Assembly (NCBI RefSeq): GCF_023221595.1
Contig: NZ_CP096563.1
Span: 3,553,501-3,617,500 of the forward strand
DNA: 64,000 nucleotides
Source of the DNA: Rhodococcus qingshengii JCM 15477
GTDB lineage: Bacteria > Actinomycetota > Actinomycetes > Mycobacteriales > Mycobacteriaceae
Direction: 5' to 3'
Part shown: positions 32,201 to 44,200 of the stretch, piece after piece
Numbering within the stretch: position 1 is the first letter of the stretch
Layout of the letters: each line of letters begins with the position of its first letter
The notes under the pieces: generated by a model
What the model saw: the letters and a program-made list of their open reading frames with translations, nothing else
Told to the model about the DNA's origin: nothing
Databases searched by the model: none
Position numbers and translations under genes: made by a program

Positions 32201-35200
32201 TCGCCATTGCTTCCAGATCGACGCGGCGAACCTCGTCCAGAACAGCAGCGAAGCGATCGGTGGAGTTGATCCTCGTGCGCAATGCGACAGTACCCACCAT
32301 CATTCCGGCGACGCTCAGCAGCGCCGGATCGTTCCGCAGACTCACAGCTGCTCCCACCACGACGTCGTCCGTGACGCACTCGCGAGCGAGCAGCACGGCA
32401 ATCACGCTGTGGACGACCATGAATACCGTGACACCATGCGAACGAGCCAACGCCGACAACGCGTCGTAGGTGGCGCCGTCGAGGACTTCCGTCACCATCT
32501 CCTCGGATCGTGAAGACACGGGACTCCGGGGGTTGTCGACGGGTAGAGCCAACACATCCTCGACGCCACAAAGTGCGTCCGACCAGTAGTCGAGTTGCCG
32601 GTGGGCCATGCTGAGAGAATCCTCGGGGTCACCCAAGCTCTCTCTCGCCCAGAAACTGTAGTCGCCGTAGCTGATCTCCCCCGACGAGCGATCCCAGGGA
32701 AGACCTGCCGACCTGGCCTCGAAGGCTGCCACGAAATCGGTCAGGATCGGGCCCATCGACGCTCCGTCGATCGCGATGTGGTGAACAACTATGACCAGGA
32801 CCGTCAGTCCTGCAGAGTCGACTCCTGCCTTTTCGGTGAACACACGCACACGGAACGGAACATCTCGTTCGAGATCGAACGGCACAGTCGCGAATGCCGA
32901 AGCGCTCGCACGGATTTCGCCGACGTGTACCGCAGTGAGATCGAATGCAACAGAGTCCATTTCAAGTTGTTCCGGACCGAATTCACCCGGAACACAGACA
33001 GTTCGCAAAACGGCATGGTGATCGACGACGTCGCTGAGCGCGCTGCTCAAGACCGAACGATCGACGTCGTCTGCCAGGACCGCTGCAAACGTCAGGTTGT
33101 ACGCAGTCGATTCCGGCTGAAGCTGATTGATCAGCCAGAGTCGTTGTTGCGAGGGCGCCAGCGGGGCCGGCTTGCCGGGATCACGTCGAGTCAGTTCGCG
33201 GCGTTTGCCATCGGACGCGCTCGCCGACAGCCACTGAGACATCGCTCGCGGCGACGGATTGTCGAAGACGGCGCGAACAGGCACATCCCGCGCGAAGATC
33301 GAGGCGAGTCGACCTGCCACCGCTGCCGCGGCCAACGAATCACCACCTGATTCGAACAGGTTGTGCAGAGCGCCGAAACTTCCGGACACGTGTTCCGACA
33401 TGACAGCGGTGACGAGTTCCTCCGAAACCGTCACTGCTGCATCGGGCGCCTGGCTCTCGAACACATGGCGCCGCAACGCATCTGCGTCCAGTTTTCCGTT
33501 CGTCGTGAGCGGGATCGACTCCAATACGACCACGCGGCCGGGCATCAGATACGCAGGCAACATCGCGGCCAACTCGATTGTCAGCTGATCCGCCTCCACA
33601 CCATCGCCGACCGCACATGCAACCGCAATGTCGTCGACGAGGACAACCGCCGCAGCCTCGACGCCCGTGCACCGACGCAGAGCTGATTCGATTTCGGCGG
33701 GCTCGACGCGGATTCCTCGCACGCTCATCTGACGGTCGGAGCGTCCGACGAATCCGAGCGTGTCATCCGTGCGGCGATGAACCAGATCACCGGTCCGATA
33801 ACGGCGGTACCCACCGGGTGCTGCGATGAACGACGTGGCGGTGCCGGCAGGATCTCCGGCATAGCCCATCGCAAGCCCGGGCCCGCTGACGTACAACTCA
33901 CCGATCCCGGCCCACGGCACCGGACGCAGTCGCGTATCGAGCACCTCTGCACCGATTCCGGCGAGCGGGACTCCGATGGTGACCCGATGATCCACTTCGG
34001 CGACAGTGGTGACCACCGTGCATTCCGTCGGTCCGTACGCATTGAGCATTCGCGCGCGGCGACTCCATGCACGCGCGGTGGAAGGTGAGAGCACATCGCC
34101 ACCGACTGCCACCACCTCGAGCGAATCGAACCGCTCCGGAGCCATCGTGTCGAGTACGGCTGGAGTGGACAACATGTGAGTGACGCCGCGCTCTGCGACG
34201 AATTCTTCGAGTGCCCTTCCGCCGAAAGCCTCCCGAGGAGCGACCGCCAAGGTAGCCCCGGCGCCGATCGCCAACATCATCTCGAGGATTGCTGCATCGA
34301 ACGTCGGTTTGTAACCGTGCAGCACAACCGAGTCCGAAGTCACGCCGTACTTGCGGACAGCATCGTCGGTCAGCAGGCCCAGTCCTCGGTGGGTGACTGC
34401 AACGCCTTTCGGTTCACCGGTCGACCCGGACGTGTGAACAACGTACGCGACTGAATCCGGATACTGCCGACCGGGAACAGGGCTGCGATCGGAGAGGACG
34501 GTGCGCAGCTGCTTCAGACGTGCCGGCGGCAGGTCGGGGTCGATCGGTACGAATGCCGCGCCCGTTTTCGAGATCGCCAACATTCGGACCAGGTACGCGA
34601 TAGTCCGTACCGCCGGAATCTCGTACACGGCACCCGGTCCTGCTCCCCGAGCCACCAGTTCCCAGGCTTGGGCATCCGAGGCAGAGTCGAGTTCGGCATA
34701 CGTCACCGTGCGGTGTCCGTCGTCGAGAGCAATGTTGTTCGGGAATCGCGCCGCGGTGGCGGCGAAGATCTCGGTCAGCGTGCGGGACGAATCGACCTCA
34801 GCAGCAGTCCAACTGGGCGCCGCGCCCACCGCGAGATCCGAAACGAGTACTGGCACATCCTCGGCAATCGAGGTGAGCACTCTCGACAGCTGTCGGGTAA
34901 CCGCGTCGGCGCTCGAAGGATCGAAAACGCTCGCGGCATAGATGAGCGCTCCGGTCAATGAACCGTCGACAGCGGGTGCGAGCGAGACATGCATGGGGAA
35001 CTTCGTTGTCGCGGTCTCGATTTCGCGAGCCTCGATCGTGAGACCGGAAACCTCCACGGCAGGGATCGCGAAGTTCTGCAGACCCAGCGCAATCTGGGGA
35101 GTTCGTCCACCGAGCAGCTCACCAACCAACTCGGCAGGAACAGAGCTGTTTTCGAACGCTGCCACATCAGCATCGAAAGCTGCACCCAACAGAAGATCGA

Positions 35201-38200
35201 TCGGCACGTCCCCGTCGATCCGAAGGCGAAGAGGCACCGTATCCACGAACATGCCGACCACGCCGTCGAGCTGAGGCGCCCGCCGTCCGTCGACAGCTGT
35301 CGCGATCACGACGTCGGGATTTCCACTCAGCTTGGCAAGCACCACCGACAACGCCGCATGAACCACCGCGAACAGCGAGACCTTCAATCGGTCGGCTCGC
35401 GCCTGCAGTGCCGAGGTGATGACGGCTGGTATCACGAAGTTCACTCGCTGCGCTAAGGTATCCGGCCCGCCATCGGAGTGATCCACCGTCAGCGGAGACA
35501 CAGATGTCACACCGTCCAGCGTTCGGCGCCAGAACTGCTCGACGACAGGGGAAACGTCACGTGCTGCCTCCCACGCGGCAAAATCCCCGTACTGGATCGG
35601 CAACGGAGACCATTGCGAATCCAGTCCAGCTCGTCGCTTGCCGTACGCGGTCAGCAGGTCGCCGACCACCGTTCGCATCGACACCCCGTCGACTGCGATG
35701 TGATGAAAGCTCACTGCCAGAACGTGCCTGACCGGTGACACCTGGAGCAGCATCCAGCGCACCGGCAGGTCTGCCGCTACATCGAAACCACGCGAGCCGA
35801 ACTCTCGCAGCAGCACCTCGACCTCGATGTCGGCGACCAGCCGCGTCTCCATTGTCACGGAGGTCGGAGGATCCACGACCTGAACCGGTGGAGTGCCCGG
35901 ATACCGGGTTCTGAGGACATCATGACGACCGACAAGATCCGTTGCTGCCTGACGCAGCGCCGCCGCGTCGAGTTCACCGTCGATCTCGATGCAGATCGGC
36001 AGGTTGTACGCGCCGCTCGCTGTGTTCCGCTGATTCAGTACCCACATCGCACGCTGGTTTCGTGACAGGGGTGCGGGCGTGGGGTCGCGGCGCGGTTCCA
36101 GTCGGACAAGATCGGTCACCGAGTCGTTCTGCTCGAGCGAATCGAGCCGGGCTGCCAACGCCGCAACTGTTGGATGCTCGAATACGGTCCTGAGCGGAAC
36201 AACCAGCCCCAGAGTACTACTCAAGAGCGAGGTAACCTCCGCGGCCGACAGCGAGTTGCCCCCGAGCGAGAAGAAGTCTGCGTCGCGGTCGTCCTCATTC
36301 CCACCGAGGACGGAACCAAAAGCTCCGGCTACAACACGTTCGGTGGCGGTGGCCGGCCCCTCTGCACGGGAAGCATCCAGTGTCGGCGACGGGAGACGGG
36401 CGAAGTCGACCTTGCCGTTCCGCATCGGAAGCTCGCCCTCGATGTCGACGATGACATGCGGAACCATGTACGTCGGAAGGACTTCTGCGGCGGCAGCGCG
36501 AAGTTGACCTGTGTCAACTCTTTCGGCACCTGAACTTCTCATGTAGGCGACCAACAGAGGACTTCCACCTTCGGCCGACCGAACCACGACGACACAGAAG
36601 TCGACGTTCGCGACAGACTGAATGACTGCCTCGATCTCACCCGGTTCGATCCGGACACCGTTGACCTTCACCTGCACGTCGGTTCGCCCGAGATAATGCA
36701 GGCGATACGTATTTCCCTCGGATTTGGGGCTTTCCGGCTTCCACATCACCAGGTCGCCGGTCCGGTACATCCGGGCGCCTGAACCGGTTGCCACGAATCG
36801 TTCCGCAGTTCGGGCCGGTTGGCCGGCGTAACCGCGAGCGAGCATTCGACCTGAGAGATACAGTTCGCCGGCGACTCCCGGCGGCACCGGTTCGAGTCGA
36901 TCATCGAGCACGACGGCGTCGACCCCGGCCAGTGGATACCCGATCGATCCGTCGTGAGTGTCAGCCGACAGTTGTTCGATCGACAGTGGTTCGATCGACA
37001 GTGGTTCGGTAGCAAGCGAATACATCGTCGACTCGGCAGGTCCGTATCCGTTGATGACTCGGCGTCCGGCTTGCCAGCGCTTCGCCAACGCGCCGCCGAG
37101 TCGCTCGCCCCCGAACATCACCGTGGAAAGGTCCGGCAGCGAAGGATCGCCGATCGAGGCGACGACAGTAGGTGTGGCGCACAGATGAGTAATTCGCTCG
37201 CGCCTCAGTGCTGATGCGAGTCCCGAGCCGAACAGTTCTTCGTTCTTCGCCAGAACGAGCGTGGCCCCGGACGCACTCGCGATGAGCACCTCGAGCAACG
37301 TCATGTCGAATCCTGGCGCCCCGCGATGGAATACGCGAGAACCTGGCCCAGCCGAGAATCGACCGGGCAGGTCTTCGGCGATCACACCGAGCCCGCCGTT
37401 GGTCACGACCACAGCCTTGGGGGTTCCGGTCGTTCCTGACGTGAAAACTACGTAGGCCGCCAGGTTCTCGGAATATTCGCGCACCGAGTCGGTGACCTTC
37501 TCACCACCAGCGTCTTCACCACCAGCGCCTTCACCACCAGCGTTGCGGCCGCCGATCGCTCCGGTGCCCAGTGTTTCGAGGACATCGCGTACTCGCGCCT
37601 GCGGCTGTTCCGGGTCCGTCAATGCTGGAGCTGCACCGACCTTCGCGATTGCCCACAGTTGCACGATCGACGCAATCGACCGATCTGCAGTCCAAGCAGC
37701 GACCTGGTCGACTCCAACTCCCCGGGAGCGCAACTCGTCGGCTGCGACATCCGACTGGGCATCGAGTTCCCGGTAAGTCAGTGTGTTGCCCTCACCCTCG
37801 ACCGCCACAGCGTCCGGGGCGGATTCGACGCCGAAGCGCAGCATGGAGGCAAGTGTCGTACCGGAAAGTCGAGATCGATCAGGCCGGTCGACCGCGCCGT
37901 GTGCGGGGACGAGAAGAGCTCGTTCCGCACTGTCCAACAGGTCGATTTGCCCTACGGCGACATTCGGGTCGACAGACACTTGATTCAGGAAGCGCTCGAA
38001 CCGGCCCGCAAAGCTCGAGACCGTCAGATCATCGAATAGATCAGCGTTGTAGACGAATTCGAGACCGAGTCCGCCCCCGACCCCCTCGTCCGTGACGTTG
38101 ACCTGCAGATCGAAATTTGCGTGCCTGACTTCAGGAGCAATCTGTGTGATGTCCAGCCCTGGTATCGACCACGCGGCGGTATCAGCAGTTCGGAACGAGA

Positions 38201-41200
38201 GCGCCACCTGGAACAACGGATGTCGCGAACGCGATCGCGGTGGGTCGATCAGATCGACCAGCGATTCGAAGGGCATCTCTGCGTGCGCGAACGCCGCTAC
38301 GTCACGCTGACGAACCTGCTCGACCAACCGGCCGAACGAGTTCGATGGATCGACTTCGGTTCGAAGAACAATCGTGCCGGCAAACATGCCGACCAGCTCG
38401 TCGAGTTCAGGTGTGACGCGTCCGGACACAACAGTGCCGACAGCTACGTCATTGCTACCGTTGTACCTCGCCAACAGCGCCGCGAGAGCGGCGTGTACAA
38501 CCATGAACATGGTCGCGTTGTTCGATCGTGCGAGTGTCTGAAGGCCCGTTCGTACCGAACCTGAGATCTCCACCCGACAGCTCGACGCACGGGCGAACGT
38601 CGAACGTGGACGATCGAGGGGAAGCGTCACCTGCTCGGGAAGTCCTTCGAGAGCCTGCATCCAGTAGCTGCGTACCGTCTCGGGAATCCCCGATTCCCTT
38701 TGCCATGCACTGTAATCGGAGTATTCGAGCGCGAGCGGCGACCACTGCGGAGCGTGCTGCGCCGAGCGGGCGATGTACGCCGCAGTGAAGTCGCGGACCA
38801 ACAATTCGAGTGATCGAGCGTCGGCGGCAATGTGATGGACGACGACAGCCAGGATGTGCTCGACAGGTGAAACCTGGAGAAGTGCCGCACGTACGGGCGG
38901 ATCAACGGTGACATCGAAGCCCGAACCCACCAGTTCTGCTACACAATTCTCGGCGTCGCCGCCGTCGAGTGCCGCGAGCTGAAAGGCCGGAAGCGCATCC
39001 TCGGCGTCGAGCACCGTCTGAACCGGGCCGCCGCCGAGAACCGGGTACACGGTCCGCAGAGTGCGATGGCGATTGATCACGTCACGAATTGCCAGTTCGG
39101 CCGCAACCACGTCCAGCTCGCCTGCCAAGCGCAGCACGATCGGGATGTTGTATCCGGCGGAGTCTGTATCCAACTGATTCAGAATCCACATTCGATGCTG
39201 GGAAGCTGACAGGTGCACTTCCGTGTTGTCCGAACGAGGCCCCAAGGACACGTCAGACGCGTGCTCCGCGCCGGTTCGCCCTACACCTATCCGCGCAGCA
39301 GCGATGTCTGCGAGCTGATCGACGGATGGGTGCTCGAACACATCGCGGACGTCGAGGTTACAGCCCAGGGCGGAGTTCAGACGCGACGAAAGACGAGTGG
39401 CGATCAAGGAATTGGCGCCTTGATCGAAGAGGTTCCGGACCGGATCGACATGCGGAACTTCCATCAAATCGCTCAGAATAGCTGCGACTGTCTGCTCGAA
39501 GAAGTCTCGCGACTGCCGAGTCGGCTGCGTGAGAGACACCGGGGTCGGCAACGATGCTCGGTCGATTTTGCCGTTGATCGTGACCGGTAATGACGCGAGC
39601 GCCATCAAAGCCGACGGAACCATGTGCGCGGGCAGCAACGAACGAGCAGTCCGCAAGACGCCGTCGAGGTCGTGTCCGCTCCCCGGGGTGATGTAACCGA
39701 CCAAAGTCGGCCCGCTGTCGAGTTCTCTCACCACTACCGCGGCCTGCTCCACCGACGTGTGAGCCAACAGCGCGGATTCGACCTCGCCCGGTTCGATGCG
39801 GTAACCGCGCAGTGCCATCTGACCGTCGGCGCGGCGAACATATTCGAGTCGGCCGGCTCGCCAACGGACCAGATCGCCGCTGCGGTACATCCGTGATCCA
39901 TCGAATCCGGGTTCAGGCACGAATCGCGAAGACGTCATCGCGGGTCGACCCAAGTAGCCTTCGGCCACCTGCGGACCCGCAACATACAGTTCGCCGACAG
40001 ATCCCGGAGGGACGGGCTTCAACGACGCGTCCAGTACGTAGCTGCGCAACCCTGGTAGTGGGGACCCGATCGGCGAGACAGTCTCGTCACCGGGGACAAG
40101 ATCGAAACTGGTGACATGGACTGTGGTTTCGGTGATTCCGAACATGTTGACGCCCCGCACGTCCGGGTGCCGATCGAACCAAGCCTCCACGCGCCCGGCG
40201 TCGAGGCGATCACCGCCGAAAACAATCGTCCGGAGCGGAAGCAGCATTTCCTGCGTGACTTCCGCCAACGCATAGAAGGCGGCCGGGGTCTGATTGAGAA
40301 CGGTCACTCGTTCCCGCACAATCAGATCCGCGAATCTTTCGGGTGAGCGCGCGACATCACCGTCCACGATCACGAGGGATCCGCCAGTGGTCAACGAACC
40401 CCACATCTCCCAGACCGAGAAGTCGAATGCGTACGAATGAAACATCGTCCATACATCTTCGGCGTTGAAGTCGAAGATCTCTCGGGTCGAGGCGAGCAGC
40501 GCCAACACGTTGTCCTGAGACACCACTACGCCTTTGGGTGCTCCAGTTGATCCGGAAGTGTAGATCACGTAGGCGGCGGACTCCGACTGTGCAACGGGCC
40601 AGTCGGCCGTAGCGTCAGTCGTCTCGTCCACGAAGATGACAAGTTGCTCGTACCCAACGAACCGCCCAGCAGATTCGTCCGTCGACAGAATCGCTTTCGG
40701 GCCTGCATCGGCAAGTACGTAGTGGATACGAGCGTCGGGATACTGCAAGTCGATCGGTACGTACGTCGCGCCCGCGCGAACGACAGCGATGATGGCTACG
40801 ACGAGGTCGACCGATCGAGGCAGGGCGACCGCCACGCGATCACCGACTCGAATTCCTCGATCGATCAAGACAGCGGCAAGGCCCTCCGAACGAACTCGCA
40901 CCTCTTCATAGGTGAAACGAGTATCGCCACTCGACACCGCGATTGCATTCGGATGCCGGGCTGCGACGGCCCCGAAGAGGTCAGGCAGCGACTGCGCGAC
41001 AATCGACGGCGCCGGCACCCGAGCCGACAATTCTTCGCGTTCCGCAACACTGAGAACATCGATGTCACGCAGCATGATTGACGAGTTCTCGGTAATCGAG
41101 CCACACACTCGACGAAGCCGCTCGACCCAGCTCTGCACGGTGCCTGCATCGAACAAATCGTCGGCATATCGGAATGTACCGCGAATACCGCTCGCGTCTC

Positions 41201-44200
41201 CGTCAATCGTACGATCCTCGCGCACAGTCACTTCGAGGTCGAAGCGAGGGTGCACGGGGGGTAGCGGAGTGCCGTGCGCCGTCAGAGTTCCCATCGCGAT
41301 CTCGGAGTCGGGCGCTACCGGATCGACAGCGAGAACAACTCGGAGGAAGGAATTCTTCTCACCTACGCCCCCACCGACCGCACGGTCGACCACCCAGTCG
41401 AACGGAACGTCGGCATTGGACAGGGCCGCCACATCAACCTCGCGCACCCGAGTCAAGAACTCACCGAACGTGTCTCCGCCGCGAAGGAGCGTTCGCAGCG
41501 CGACGGTCCCGACGAACATACCGACGACACCGTCGAACGAAGGATGCGTTCGTCCGGAGGTCGGGGTCCCGATGACCACATCGGACGCACCGGTGATCTT
41601 GCTCAGTGCGATCGCAAGGCAGGCGTGCAACACCATGAAGGTTGTGCAGTCGTGCGCGCGAGCGATCTCGTTCAGCGCCGCATGGATAGGTGAGGGCAAC
41701 TCGAACGCCACGTCCCGCGCCGACGACGGTTGGTCCGGCCGGCGGGATCTGTCCACGGGAAGCGCCAGAGTCGGATCAACACCGGCGAGTGTGTCGGACC
41801 AGAATTCCAGCTGGCGTCCTGCCAAGCTCTGTGGATCCGCGGGATCACCGAGAATGGTTCTGTGCCAAGCGGAATAGTCGCGGTAGTCGAGAGCGGGCGA
41901 AGGCCAGATCGGCGACCGTCCGTCGGCGCGAGCGTCGTACGCCGCGACGAGGTCCGAGACGATCGTCGCGAACGAAAGGCCGTCCAGGGCGACGTGATGG
42001 GCAACCACGGTCATGCGGTGGTCGGCGTCGCTGCCGGAGGCGAGGATCAAGCGAAGAGGCGCATCGGTCGCCAGGTCGAAACCCGCCGCAACCAAATCCG
42101 CTGACGCAGCCTCGTAATCCTCGGACGCAACCTCGATCAGAGTCACCGGAGTCGCGGTCGCAACCTGGATCGGCCACGCATCGTGATTCTGGTCGAACGA
42201 GAAAACAGTACGCAAGACGAGATGGCGATCGGTCAGGTCACCTACCGCCGCCCTCATCGCCTCGATATCCAGAGCACCACTGAACGCGACCTCGAACGCA
42301 ATGTTGTACGCCGACGACTGGGGATCCAGACGGTTGAGTAACCACAGGCGTTGTTGCGCCGGTGCGATTTCCACGACGAGGTCGTCCGAAATGCGCTGGG
42401 GTTCCTCCACCCACTCCGCCCGCCCCGCACGGATCACCCGGGCCAGGCGCGCCGGCGTCGGGGCACCGAACACATCCCTCACACCAACCCGTCTTCCGAG
42501 GGCGGAACTCACTCGCGCGGCGACATACACGGCGTCGAGTGAACTACCGCCCCAGGCGAACAAGTCGGAGTGCGGTCCGAGAACTCCGACGCCGAGGACC
42601 TCGGCCATCACCGAGGCAATCAATTCCTCGTCGTACCCGATCGGGTGGTTGACCGCCGCGCGCTGCTCGGCCGGCGCGGACGACGCCGGTTCGGGGAGCG
42701 CCGAACGGTCAGTCTTTCCATGGCTCGTGACGGGCAATGCTGCCAAAATAGTCACCGAACTCGGCAGCATGGAACGAGGAAGTCGGGAAGCCAGATGATC
42801 GAGCACCATCGTCTGGCTCAACGGATGAGCTGCACCTTCGGCCACGGTCACATACGCCGCAAGCGACCCGGATCGCTCGACCACCGCTGCTTGCGCAACG
42901 CCGGGAGTCGACAGGAGCACAGCCTCGATCTCGCCCAGTTCGACGCGTACTCCACGGATCTTCACTTGTTGGTCAGAGCGGCCCAAGAACTCGAGTTGAC
43001 CGGCAGCGTTCCATCGCACCATGTCCCCGGTGCGGTACATACGCTCACCAGCGCCGGCAGCACCGAAGGGCGCAGCGACAAAACGCTCCGCGGTGAGCGT
43101 CGGAGAAAGGTACCCTCGCGCCAGTCCGTGTCCCATCACGTACAGCTCCCCCGCGGCGCCGACCGGAGTGGGCAGCAACGACGAATCCAACACCACAGCG
43201 GAAACGCCGTCGATCGGGCGCCCGATCGGAGTATCACCACCAGGCGCGAGCGGCTCGCTCATGAATGCCGCGACGGTTGCTTCACTGGGCCCGTACGAAT
43301 TCACGATGTCGACGTGACTCGACCACGCATCCACGAGCGCTCCCGGCGGTCGCTCGCCGCCGACGTTCAGGACTCGAAGTTCCGGCAAAGCCCGAGGATC
43401 CATCGTCAACGGAACCGATGGCGTCGAGTTCAGGTGCGTGACACCTTCGAGCCGCAAATAGTCTTCGAGGTCCACTCCGCCGATCAATCCGGGAGGAACG
43501 ATCACTGCGGTCGCGCCGCAGCCGTGTGCAAGCAGAATCTCGAGGATCGCCACGTCGAACGATGTGTTTGCAAGGAGCGCGACGCGGGAGGAACTATCGA
43601 TGTTCAGACGCCGTGCGTGAGAACGCAGCAACGGCACAATGCCTCGGTGCGTGACCGCGACACCCTTCGGTCGCCCGGTAGAACCAGAGGTGTAGACCAC
43701 GTAGGCGGTGTCGTCCAGAGACAGGTCGGCGATAGATGAACCCGCCCCCACGCGTCGATCCACCGGCCCTTCGACGGTCTCGTCGCCACTGGGATCAACG
43801 ACGCACACCCAAGCCGGCACGTCCACGAGTTCGCCACCGACCACAACCGACACGTCGGCGTCGTCGAGAATGAAAGCGACACGCTCGGAGGGTGTTTGAG
43901 GATCCACGTAAAGAAGGACAGCACCAGCCCGCACTACCGCGTGGAATGCAACTACGGAATCGGTCGAGCGCTCGGTGAGGATCCCGACGACGTCACCTCG
44001 TCCGACTCCGTTCTCCACGAGCAAGGCGCAGAGTGCATCCGCGCGAGCGCCGAGCTGGTCGTAAGTGACGTCCACACCTTGCTCGCGGATCGCGACAGCA
44101 CTCCCCTGCCCTGCGCCGCCTCTGATGACCGAATCGAGCGTCGCGAATCCGTCCGTCCGCGGACCCAGCGCGGGGACCAGATCCTTCACTTCATCCGTCG

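Noticed and set aside
42570..43739. 389-codon plus-strand open frame opposite the NRPS, and many similar ones across 29-45 kb
   Set aside because: High-GC codon bias leaves long antisense frames; none has a domain or a plausible start.
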